Positions 5,972 to 11,864 of a DNA stretch of 11,864 nt are shown here, piece by piece. The stretch comes from Candidatus Kaiserbacteria bacterium RIFCSPLOWO2_01_FULL_54_13 (GTDB lineage: Bacteria; Patescibacteriota; Minisyncoccia; Phycocordibacterales; UBA2100): assembly GCA_001781685.1 (NCBI GenBank), contig MFLZ01000011.1:1-11864 (forward strand). The letters are read 5' to 3'. The position numbers and the translations under genes were made by a program. The stretch's first letter is position 1; each line of letters begins with the position of its first letter. The notes beneath the pieces are model-generated. The model ran no database searches and was not told the DNA's origin. It saw only the letters and a program-made list of their open reading frames with translations.

Positions 5972-7336
5972 TTATGAGCCGCGGGCAGTTAGAATAATCC
6001 GTATTGTCTGCAGGATAACGAACAAATCCAAGAAAAGCGAGCGATGCTTGAGGTAGTAGAGATCGTACGAGAGTTTAGTTTTGGTCTCTTGAATATCCGC
6101 GCCGTGGTGCGGGTGCGTGTCGTGCCTTATCTGCGCCCAGCCTGTGAGGCCGGGCGTTATGAGATAGCGCGCGTTGTAATAGGGGATCTTCGCGCTGTAT
6201 TCTCTCGAGAGCGCGGGAAACTCAGGCCGAGGACCTACAAGCGAAAGATCGCCCTTGAGAACACTCCAGAGTTGAGGCAGCTCATCGATGCGAGAGCGCC
6301 TCAGAAAATTCCCCACCCTCGTTACAGAGAGTTTGGTTTTTCCGCTTGCGCCATACTCTCCGCTGTCATTTCCCGTCATCGAGCGGAACTTCATGACACG
6401 AATCGGCTTTTGGTAACGTCCGACACGCTCCTGATCTATAAACACCGGACCCCCGTCCTCAAGCTTTATCGCGAGCGCCACGAAGGGATACAAAGGCAAT
6501 AAAATGATTCCCAAGATGAGAGAGCCTGCCACATCGATAACTCGCTTAACGACGCCATACATGCGAGACGCGTTTACACTCGCAAGGACCAACTCATATG
6601 TCACAAGCGAGAGAGGAACGCGGTCGAATACCTCCTGGTAGAGTTCAACGACATCGACGACAGCAAACCGCTCTTTGTTAAACGCCGAATCGTAGACGAT
6701 CGGCCGAGCAGCATCAAATGCCCTGTCCGAAAAATCCACAACTAGAAATGTCATGTTGTCTTCTGCTGCGAGCCGGAGAGTCTCCCGAATGACCTCGTGC
6801 GACGGAGACTTTGCTGTATCGATAATGCGATCAAAGACAAAAGGATAGCGACTGTCACTCGCGACCTCATGCGCAAGCGCGTGCGCGTCGGGACCCGACG
6901 CAACAAGGATGCCCTTAAGTTTCCGGCCCCTCAAGAGGCCCGGCAAACGAGGAAACATCGAAACACGCCACACATAAATCAGACCAAAGGAGACAAGAAG
7001 ATACAGGGCGAGGATCGTTTTCGGCGCGAGTCCGAACGCGGGAACGAGAAAGAAGAAGAGTGCTGCAACAAGAACATTCACGATCTGCGTGTAGAAAATC
7101 GTGTCGGGAAGCGAGCTGCGAAAGAGCCGTGTGTGCTTCCCGTAGAGTCCCGCAAGGAAAAAGATTACGACCCATACGATAAAGAGAAACGAGAACGGAA
7201 CGAGATGCCGGAGATATAGCTGCGTATCTGGAAACTCCAGATTGCGGAGCGCGAGTGTGATCCACAGAGAAAGCCCGAAAACTGCGATGTCGCCGACGAG
7301 TAGGACGACATATTCACGTTTGGGCACAAGTGTCAT
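5972..7336 (-). CDS. Polyprenyl-phosphate sugar-1-phosphate transferase (WbaP/PglC-type initiating transferase)
   Basis: A 454-residue membrane enzyme that should start a surface glycan by moving a sugar-1-phosphate from a UDP-sugar to undecaprenyl phosphate. The N-terminus has four membrane segments (about 7-30, 44-64, 85-102 and 105-125), then a Rossmann-like middle domain (about 140-255). A hydrophobic segment (268-290) leads into the catalytic domain. Its motifs are QERVG (302-306), MKFRSM (315-320), RSRIDELPQLW (347-357, with the Asp-Glu catalytic pair 351-352), GDLSLVGPRPE (362-372), PGLTGWAQ (395-402) and KLSYDLYYL (421-429). I chose the ATG at 7336. A longer in-frame reading to 7486 crosses the promoter and repeat region, and its extra 50 residues do not look like part of the family. 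The start has a good promoter 7 bases upstream and no Shine-Dalgarno. The epimerase follows after one base. Confidence 0.93.
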   Translation of the reverse strand: MTLVPKREYVVLLVGDIAVFGLSLWITLALRNLEFPDTQLYLRHLVPFSFLFIVWVVIFFLAGLYGKHTRLFRSSLPDTIFYTQIVNVLVAALFFFLVPAFGLAPKTILALYLLVSFGLIYVWRVSMFPRLPGLLRGRKLKGILVASGPDAHALAHEVASDSRYPFVFDRIIDTAKSPSHEVIRETLRLAAEDNMTFLVVDFSDRAFDAARPIVYDSAFNKERFAVVDVVELYQEVFDRVPLSLVTYELVLASVNASRMYGVVKRVIDVAGSLILGIILLPLYPFVALAIKLEDGGPVFIDQERVGRYQKPIRVMKFRSMTGNDSGEYGASGKTKLSVTRVGNFLRRSRIDELPQLWSVLKGDLSLVGPRPEFPALSREYSAKIPYYNARYLITPGLTGWAQIRHDTHPHHGADIQETKTKLSYDLYYLKHRSLFLDLFVILQTIRIILTARGS

Positions 7337-7343
7337 TAGTGGT

Positions 7344-7372
7344 ACTATGACAGAAAATATGGCTAAAAACAA
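7344..7372 (-). promoter_or_regulatory. Candidate promoter of the sugar-transferase operon
   Basis: On the minus strand TTGTTT (7372-7367), a 17-base spacer and CATAGT (7349-7344), with TG one base before the -10 (TGTCATAGT, extended -10 form). The -10 box ends 7 bases before the ATG at 7336, so transcription would start at or next to the start codon. Arm A of the inverted repeat abuts the -35 box. Confidence 0.5.
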
Positions 7373-7508
7373 GCCCCGTAGTGAAATTTCGGCTAACGCT
7401 TTTTGCCATCTCGGACATCGCGAAATCGACCACACACAACGGATTCCGATACTTCGACTGAAGTCATTAGCATTCGCCTTCGGCAAGCCGAAATTCTACT
7501 AACGGGGC
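7373..7508. repeat. Imperfect inverted repeat in the divergent promoter region (MITE-like or operator pair)
   Basis: The 188-base gap between the divergent sugar-transferase and GT4 genes holds two inverted arms. Arm A (7373-7394) starts GCCCCGTAGTGAAATTTCGG, and arm B (7486-7508) is its near reverse complement, AGCCGAAATT then CTACTAACGGGGC. They match at about 21 positions, with two short gaps, around a 91-base centre in which I see no gene. CTAAAA occurs just outside both arms (7363-7368 and 7514-7519), which could be a target duplication or chance. Arm B contains a small palindrome, TTCGGCAAGCCGAA (7479-7492). Arm A abuts the -35 of the left gene; arm B lies just before a TAAAAT box 4 bases from the GT4 ATG. 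Confidence 0.65.
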
Positions 7509-7524
7509 AAGCCCTAAAATCACT

Positions 7525-8613
7525 ATGCCGAAAACGAGGGTTCTCTATCTCATCACCAAAGCAACGTATGGTGGAGCGCAGAAATACGTTTTCGACCTCG
7601 CGACAAATCTGCCAAAAGATGAGTTCGAGCCGATAGTCGCATACGGGACGCGCGGGAAACTTTCTGCCGACCTCGCTGCAGCCGGAATAACAACCCGACA
7701 CCTCCCTTCACTCGGTCGTGACATCGCGGTTATCTCAGACATCAGAAGTTTCTTCGAGATACTGAAAACGCTGAGAACAACTAAGCCTGATGTGATTCAT
7801 CTCAATAGTTCAAAGGCGGCAGCACTCGGCGCACTTGCTGCACGCATCGCGGGAGTCCCAAAAATAATTTTTACCGTCCACGGCTGGCCGTTCAAAGAAT
7901 TGAGAAATATTCTCGCAAAGCTCATTATCTACAAAATCAGTTGGCTTACCGGCCTTTTGAGCACCGCGGCAATCGTCGTATCGAAAGCGGATGAAGCTAT
8001 CGGTAAGCGTATGTGGTTCGTGGGCAATAAAATCCGCCACATTCCGATCGGAATCAATCCGCCGCAGTTCCTCTCACGCGAAGAGGCGTCGTCTACTCTC
8101 AAGATCTCGGCCACAACGCCGCGCATCGTAACGATTGCTGAATTGACGCCAAACAAAGGAGTCCGCTATGCGATCGAGGCTATCGCCGAGCTCAAAAAAA
8201 GAGACTCGGATGCCAGCTATACCATTATCGGCGACGGCGAAGAGCGTACTGAGCTTGTCGAACGTACGCAAAAGCTGGGTCTCGCCGACCGCGTTTTCTT
8301 CAAAGGATTCGTCCCTGACGCGTCGAAATACTTGAAAGCCTTTGATGTCTTTCTTCTCCCATCAATCAAAGAAGGTATGCCCTATGTACTCCTCGAAGCC
8401 GCTGCGTCGGGACTTCAGATCGTAACTACGAATGTCGTAGATCCCGAATTCGGGGAGCGCACCGAAAGTACCCATGCCATTGCACCCGCAGACGCCGGAG
8501 CCATTGCGCAAGCACTGTCAGAAACAGCGGCAGGAACCCCTGTATCTCCATCTACAAAAAACGCGCATTCTCTTTCGGAAATGGTTGAGAAAACAACAGC
8601 TTTGTATCGATAA
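7525..8613 (+). CDS. GT4-family glycosyltransferase
   Basis: A 362-residue retaining glycosyltransferase of the GT-B fold (GT4, Glycos_transf_1). It would add a sugar to a lipid-linked glycan on the cytoplasmic face of the membrane. The N-terminal domain has the glycine-rich GGAQKYV loop (16-22), DVIHLNSSKA (89-98) and FTVHGWPFK (116-124). The C-terminal donor domain has IAELTPNKGV (204-213), YTIIGDGEER (232-241), FKGFVPD (259-265) and the EX7E motif, Glu283 and Glu291 in SIKEGMPYVLLEAAASG. It is the only plus-strand gene and is divergent from the sugar transferase; together with the epimerase they make a small glycan locus. The ATG has no Shine-Dalgarno; a TAAAAT box lies 4 bases upstream with no clear -35. 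The stop faces the next gene 11 bases away. No terminator is visible between the two. Confidence 0.93.
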   Translation: MPKTRVLYLITKATYGGAQKYVFDLATNLPKDEFEPIVAYGTRGKLSADLAAAGITTRHLPSLGRDIAVISDIRSFFEILKTLRTTKPDVIHLNSSKAAALGALAARIAGVPKIIFTVHGWPFKELRNILAKLIIYKISWLTGLLSTAAIVVSKADEAIGKRMWFVGNKIRHIPIGINPPQFLSREEASSTLKISATTPRIVTIAELTPNKGVRYAIEAIAELKKRDSDASYTIIGDGEERTELVERTQKLGLADRVFFKGFVPDASKYLKAFDVFLLPSIKEGMPYVLLEAAASGLQIVTTNVVDPEFGERTESTHAIAPADAGAIAQALSETAAGTPVSPSTKNAHSLSEMVEKTTALYR

Positions 8614-8624
8614 TGCTACAGATA

Positions 8625-9272
8625 CTATTCGCTGTTTATGAATTTGAACGACTGGAATATTTTCTCGGCATCTGCATTGTCGGCGAGATAATGCAATACA
8701 ACTTTCTGACCTTGGGGGCTTTCTGCTATCACGTACACGTATTGTTCATTGCCACCGGCCAGTGAATACTCTCCCGAAAAAGATCTAAAGGCACTGGTAA
8801 GCGTAAAGCTATAGGCTGTTGCGCCACCGAGAGTTGTTTCTTGCAGAGGGCCGATCTTTCGATCCGCACTGTAGGGATTGGGGTTTGTGACCTGCAGTTC
8901 TCTCACGGCATCCGCGAAGAGCTGAAGACCTTGGGATAGCGCTTTTTTCTGCTCGGCGGTCGTTCCTGACCATGGAATCCAGACATCTACATCCAAGAGA
9001 ATACTATCTCCAGGGACGAAAAAATATACTTCCGGCTCAATGCTGATATCGGTAGCATAATCATTATTGGTCTGGACGTGGGCATTTGATGGATAGGAAA
9101 GTGTGTAGTTGAATTGAGTATTTTTAAATTCTACCCACGATGTTGGATTTTGTGTTGTGTCGGCAGTCGTAGATGAGTTCGATTGTCTTGTCAAAACCCA
9201 CCATCCTACTACCCCTGCTACGATAACCAGCAGAGTTACAAGCGCCGCAGACGAAAATCCTCGTTGCTTCAT
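8625..9272 (-). CDS. Membrane-anchored exported protein, PsbP-like domain
   Basis: A 215-residue protein of unknown role. Residues 8-28 form one hydrophobic segment (an N-in signal anchor; no lipobox Cys follows). A Ser/Thr/Asn/Gln-rich linker (about 30-45) leads to a globular part starting WVEFKNTQFNYTLSYPSN (46-63). The Y-x-L-x-YP-S-x start, a central helix (107-125) and the ending strand before NADAEKIFQSFKF (199-211) resemble the PsbP/MOG1-type folds common in exported bacterial proteins. The ATG at 9272 is chosen because the upstream in-frame extension runs through rodA and is only a shadow. TATAAT lies 4 bases before the ATG. It follows rodA by 65 bases and could be cotranscribed or independent. 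The fold call is tentative; membrane anchoring and export are firm. Confidence 0.78.
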   Translation of the reverse strand: MKQRGFSSAALVTLLVIVAGVVGWWVLTRQSNSSTTADTTQNPTSWVEFKNTQFNYTLSYPSNAHVQTNNDYATDISIEPEVYFFVPGDSILLDVDVWIPWSGTTAEQKKALSQGLQLFADAVRELQVTNPNPYSADRKIGPLQETTLGGATAYSFTLTSAFRSFSGEYSLAGGNEQYVYVIAESPQGQKVVLHYLADNADAEKIFQSFKFINSE

Positions 9273-9275
9273 AGA

Positions 9276-9281
9276 ATTATA
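9276..9281 (-). promoter_or_regulatory. Consensus -10 box (TATAAT) before the PsbP-like gene
   Basis: The minus strand reads TATAAT, then TCT, then the ATG at 9272. At 16 bases upstream only TTCAGG is seen, a weak -35. The spacing would put the transcript start just inside the gene, so either the box is chance or transcription begins closer than usual. An overlapping TATCTT a few bases upstream would fit a leaderless start better. Confidence 0.25.
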
Positions 9282-9337
9282 AAGATAACCCTCAATGCCT
9301 GAATGATATCTTGCGTAGCTATCGCTGTCCACTTCAA

Positions 9338-10525
9338 CTAAACCACCCCGACCATCTCCGTCTCGTCGCGCGCCTGGGCCGTGGGGCGCGCGCGGCGTCG
9401 GAGCCCCATGAGAATGCCGAGCGCTGCGTACTCGGTGAGAAGATGCGAGCCTCCGTAACTCATAAAGGGAAGTGTTGTTCCTGTTATGGGAAGCAGCCCG
9501 ATGTTCATTCCGACGTGGATGGCAAACTGCGCAAGAATATATATCGCGACACCGGTCGCAAAGAGCGCGGTGAAATTGTCGCCTGCGCGCCGCGCCGCGC
9601 CGAGAATGCGCACAATAACGACAGTAAATAAGCCAAAAAGGAGTAGAACCCCGAGAAAACCCCACTCTTCAGCATATGCTGCAAAGATAAAATCCGTTTC
9701 GTATTCGGGGAGAAATTGGAGTTTTGATTGCGTACCGTAACCTATCCCCTTCCCCGTTAGCTCTCCCGAACCGACTGCAACGGTGGATTGATAGGCATTG
9801 TATCCTGCTCCCTGGATGTCAGTGAGCGGATGCAAGAAAGTGAGTATGCGCTCCTTCTGATACGGCTGGAGCCCCCACTGCCACAAGGCGCCAGACAGGA
9901 GAGCGGCCACGACGATGAGAGTCGCGAGATGCCTCCAAGAAATTCCCGCAACAAGAACAACGCCGAGCCATATTAACGTAATGATGATCGCCGACCCGAG
10001 GTCTGGCTGAAAAAAGACAAGGGCAGAGAGGGCAAATGCGTATGCACCAGAAACAAAAATGTGCCTTGCATGAGCTATTTCAATATGCCGCCTCGTGAAA
10101 TATTTCGCGAGCAGCACTATAAGGACGATTTTCGCAGGATCGGACGGCTGAACGAAAAAGGCGCCGAGATCGAAACGCTCCCGCGCACCCATCACGAATG
10201 TCCCAAACACGAATACGAGCCCGAGAACGCCCACGATACTGCCGAAGAGCACAACGACAACCGGCGTGCGCTGCAAAAACCGGTATTCGGGAAGACTCGC
10301 TACGAAGAAAACGCAGAGCGCCGCACCGATCCAGACAATCTGCCGCTCGAAGAACGCTCCGCCAGCTGGCGAACTCTCCGGAAAGGAGTGCATCGTCACA
10401 AGTCCGAGCGCTGAGATAGTGAGTGCAGATACAAGAAGGAACCAATCGACGTGCGCAAATGAGGAAGTTGAATGCGACATCACAGCGCGCCGCACCGAGG
10501 CAAATCCCCACGCGAAAGAAGTCAT
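9338..10525 (-). CDS. rodA: RodA, SEDS-family peptidoglycan glycosyltransferase
   Basis: RodA polymerises lipid II into peptidoglycan together with a class B PBP during lateral wall growth. The 395 residues form about ten membrane segments with the SEDS signatures in order. These are GARERFDLGAFFVQPSDPAK (113-132; the usual Glu after QPS is Asp), FFQPDLGSA (171-179), the extracellular block VGSGELTGKGIGYGTQ (251-266) and PEYETDFIFAAYAEEWGF (273-290) with the essential Asp278. GLLPITGTTLPFMSYGGSHLL (343-363) follows. The TDFIFA-AEE-GF pattern favours RodA over FtsW. I chose the ATG at 10525 because it follows the upstream stop by one base, indicating coupling; another ATG at 10480 is possible. 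No MreB/PBP gene is in the window. The partner gene upstream is an unknown membrane-anchored protein. Confidence 0.95.
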   Translation of the reverse strand: MTSFAWGFASVRRAVMSHSTSSFAHVDWFLLVSALTISALGLVTMHSFPESSPAGGAFFERQIVWIGAALCVFFVASLPEYRFLQRTPVVVVLFGSIVGVLGLVFVFGTFVMGARERFDLGAFFVQPSDPAKIVLIVLLAKYFTRRHIEIAHARHIFVSGAYAFALSALVFFQPDLGSAIIITLIWLGVVLVAGISWRHLATLIVVAALLSGALWQWGLQPYQKERILTFLHPLTDIQGAGYNAYQSTVAVGSGELTGKGIGYGTQSKLQFLPEYETDFIFAAYAEEWGFLGVLLLFGLFTVVIVRILGAARRAGDNFTALFATGVAIYILAQFAIHVGMNIGLLPITGTTLPFMSYGGSHLLTEYAALGILMGLRRRARPTAQARDETEMVGVV

Positions 10526-10526
10526 G

Positions 10527-11297
10527 CTACTTTCGCCCCACTGTAGGCGGAAGGAGTGGAAGTACATCAACGCGCCCCGCCACCCTCAAAAAAGGACTAA
10601 ACCACGTGAAGACAACTTCGACTTCCTCTCCTGCCCCCAGCCGTGGCAGGGTCGTATGAGAAGCAGCGAAGGCATTTCCTGCCGTGTCGAATGCAACTGC
10701 CACAAACGAAGGGTCTAAGACTGCCACGACTGACGTGTTCTTAGCGCGTGCCGTTATTCGCGGAGTCGATTCAGGCACCGAGACAGTTTTGTTGCTGATA
10801 GAAAGAACGCTCGCGTTGTCGACGAGACGCTCCCATATCGGTGGCTCGGTGAACTCGAAGAACGTGCGCGCAACATTGCGATTCCCCGTGCTAATCGCTC
10901 CTTCAAGAAAGGGCGTGACACCGCCCGGCATAATGAAGCCCTTTCCCTCTCTTTCGGCAACCACGACGTTCCGCTCGTCATAGAGACGGAAGCGATAGCC
11001 GATTGTGCGCGCACCCGCATCTCTATTCGGATTCTCAACATAGGCGACCGCATTGTAGCTGCCGGGGCGTATGAGAAACGCACGCGCCCACAAGACGCCG
11101 TACGGACTAAGCGTCCGCTCATCGAGAAGCACGCATGGTCCCCCCCTGTCGATGGTCGTTTCTCCTTGGTTCTGTTTTTTATCGAAACATGTGGGAGATT
11201 CGTACCACCAAATCGCAGTCGGAACCCCTAACACGATCGCAAAAAAAACCAGAACACCGATTGTGTAGAGTGTCCGCTTCCGCGATGCCCAGGACAT
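10527..11297 (-). CDS. Conserved-looking membrane-anchored extracytoplasmic protein, unknown function
   Basis: A 256-residue protein I cannot name. A basic start (MSWASRKR) and one membrane segment (about 10-31) anchor it with the rest outside. Next comes PTCFDKKQNQGETTIDRGGPC (35-55). This resembles the small motif CxDGxxNQxExGVDCGGxC seen in exported proteins of many bacteria, but only Cys37 and Cys55 remain. Two beta-rich segments follow, one from about 66 to 150 (containing YNAVAYVENPN and TIGYRFRLYDE) and one from about 178 to 245 (containing ITARAKNTS and FVAVAFDTAGN). They look like two related beta-sandwich domains. The ATG at 11297 is preferred; a longer reading to 11411 would run through the rRNA terminator. 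A promoter-like pair ends 6 bases before the ATG. rodA follows after one base, so a role in wall synthesis or as a SEDS accessory is a guess from context. Confidence 0.8.
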   Translation of the reverse strand: MSWASRKRTLYTIGVLVFFAIVLGVPTAIWWYESPTCFDKKQNQGETTIDRGGPCVLLDERTLSPYGVLWARAFLIRPGSYNAVAYVENPNRDAGARTIGYRFRLYDERNVVVAEREGKGFIMPGGVTPFLEGAISTGNRNVARTFFEFTEPPIWERLVDNASVLSISNKTVSVPESTPRITARAKNTSVVAVLDPSFVAVAFDTAGNAFAASHTTLPRLGAGEEVEVVFTWFSPFLRVAGRVDVLPLLPPTVGRK

Positions 11298-11303
11298 GGG
11301 GAT

Positions 11304-11332
11304 AGTGTACAGTGAACCCCGAAGCAGAACAA
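11304..11332 (-). promoter_or_regulatory. Candidate promoter of the unknown-rodA unit, built inside a repeat
   Basis: On the minus strand TTGTTC (11332-11327), 17 bases, then TACACT (11309-11304), which ends 6 bases before the ATG. The -10 box is the last heptad of the AGTGAAC-type repeat, and the -35 lies in the loop side of the neighbouring hairpin. The hexamer matches are modest (3 of 6 and 4 of 6). Confidence 0.38.
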
Positions 11333-11367
11333 AGTTCGCTACGGGGCAGGCAGTGAACAGTGAACAG
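11304..11367. repeat. Heptad direct repeats flanking a hairpin
   Basis: On the plus strand AGTGTAC (11304) and AGTGAAC (11311) sit side by side, as do AGTGAAC (11352) and AGTGAAC (11359): two 7-base units on each side. Between them 11317-11346 folds into a hairpin. CCCCGAAGC pairs with GCTACGGGG (8 of 9), and GAAC pairs with GTTC inside around an AAA loop. No T-run follows on either strand, so it is not a plain terminator. The element fills most of the gap between the rRNA terminator and the start of the unknown-rodA unit. Confidence 0.75.
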
Positions 11368-11371
11368 ATAT

Positions 11372-11403
11372 AGAAAACGCCCCGGACGACCGGGGCGTTT
11401 TCT
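11372..11403 (-). terminator. Rho-independent terminator of the rRNA operon
   Basis: A perfect 14-base-pair inverted repeat: GC-rich core CGCCCCGG / CCGGGGCG around an ACGA loop, extended by A/T pairs so that the stem is followed by a short T-tract (GTTTTCT) on the minus strand. The 5S processing stem ends only a few bases upstream. It should end the 23S-5S transcript and insulate the downstream unknown-rodA unit. The symmetry would also allow action from the plus strand. Confidence 0.92.
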
Positions 11404-11412
11404 TTGAGCACT

Positions 11413-11525
11413 CTGTGCTAGCGCCGACCTACTCTCGCCTTTCGACTACCATCGGTCCTGGAGAGCTTAACTGCCGTGTTCGGAATGAGAACGGGTGTAT
11501 CCTCTCCGGCAAAGCACTAGCACGG
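11413..11525 (-). rRNA. rrf: 5S ribosomal RNA
   Basis: About 113 nt, read on the minus strand. Helix I is GTGCTAGTGC with GCGCTAGCAC. The universally conserved loop C region appears as CATTCCGAACACGG, followed by GTTAAGCTCTCC. The loop E/helix IV part is GACCGATGGTAGTC with GGCGAGAGTAGGTC. Beyond helix I and a C-A mismatch the pairing continues as GAGCACTC/GAGTGCTC (11525-11532 with 11406-11413), which looks like a precursor processing stem. Ends are estimated to within a few bases. It follows the 23S gene by about 155 bases, with no tRNA in between. Confidence 0.95.
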
Positions 11526-11568
11526 AGTGCTCAATCACTCCGTCTGTTGAATGAAGAACGACACAAAA

Positions 11569-11661
11569 TCCCGCCCTTTCCGAATGTTTCCAAATCGGAT
11601 GAACGAGAACAAAGAAACAGAAAGCAACCCGCGACTTCCTGCGTGTGCAGAAAGGGCGGGA
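11569..11661 (-). other. Long inverted repeat in the 23S-5S spacer
   Basis: TCCCGCCCTTTC (plus 11569-11580) and GAAAGGGCGGGA (11650-11661) are perfect 12-base reverse complements separated by 69 bases. In the RNA (minus strand) the first-transcribed arm can instead pair locally. CCCGC and UUUCUGC would pair with GCAGGAA and GCGGG (11660-11628) around an ACAC loop. The two folds exclude each other. Likely uses are a processing stem for RNase III-like cleavage or pairing with the unseen 23S leader. The rest of the spacer (11526-11681) shows no gene. Confidence 0.6.
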
Positions 11662-11681
11662 CGCGACTCCCACAATTCCTT

Positions 11682-11864
<183 letters not shown>

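Noticed and set aside
7337..7486. N-terminal extension of the sugar transferase to 7486
   Set aside because: It would run through the candidate promoter and inverted repeat; the first family-like membrane segment begins just after the ATG at 7336.
9273..9665. N-terminal extension of the PsbP-like protein
   Set aside because: It overlaps rodA in another frame and is Arg/His-rich, a typical shadow; the signal anchor starts right after the ATG at 9272.
11317..11346. Second terminator before the unknown-rodA unit
   Set aside because: Good stem but no T-run on either strand; the perfect hairpin at 11372-11403 is the obvious terminator.
11298..11411. N-terminal extension of the unknown protein to 11411
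   Set aside because: It would cover the perfect rRNA terminator hairpin and the heptad repeats; the ATG at 11297 directly precedes a signal anchor.

Overview
The window looks like a chromosomal segment of a Patescibacteria (CPR) genome, most likely Parcubacteria-like. The grounds are compact genes, overlapping or nearly abutting gene pairs, a divergent short FolD, a small-genome style SecD/SecF pair, short heptameric intergenic repeats, and no recognisable Shine-Dalgarno sequence in front of the genes examined. TGA ends two genes (the antitoxin and the epimerase), so the UGA=Gly code of Gracilibacteria/Absconditabacteria does not apply. The lineage is inferred from these traits, not from a tree.

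Layout, right to left (most genes are on the minus strand). The right end holds the 3' end of a 23S rRNA gene, a spacer with a long inverted repeat, a complete 5S rRNA gene and a strong hairpin terminator. Next is a two-gene envelope unit: an unrecognised membrane-anchored protein with a degenerate Cys motif, then rodA one base later. A small membrane-anchored exported protein resembling PsbP-type domains follows 65 bases further on. Convergent to it is a plus-strand GT4 glycosyltransferase gene. A 188-base divergent promoter region with imperfect inverted repeats separates that gene from a minus-strand run: a WbaP/PglC-type polyprenyl-phosphate sugar-1-phosphate transferase, a UDP-sugar 4-epimerase-like SDR and folD (the last two overlap by ATGA). 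A ParE/RelE-type toxin-antitoxin pair comes next, then secD, secF and a prephenate dehydrogenase/prephenate dehydratase fusion.

The genes suggest surface work: RodA for peptidoglycan; epimerase, initiating sugar transferase and GT4 for a lipid-linked surface glycan; SecDF for protein export. FolD (one-carbon metabolism) and the TyrA-PheA-like fusion (Phe/Tyr synthesis) are cytoplasmic.

The most striking observation is at the toxin-antitoxin pair. It sits between the intact 3' end of folD and a second, divergent copy of that 3' end (3641-3714). The two copies are the same length (74 bases), colinear through the stop codon, and differ largely at synonymous sites in the conserved part. This is what an insertion at a gene's 3' end looks like when it brings a foreign replacement end and leaves the old one behind. 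Other points of interest are two intergenic elements built on exact 7-base periods (2243-2308 and 11304-11367), and several starts whose only upstream signal is a -10 box 6-9 bases before the ATG, which suggests leaderless mRNAs.
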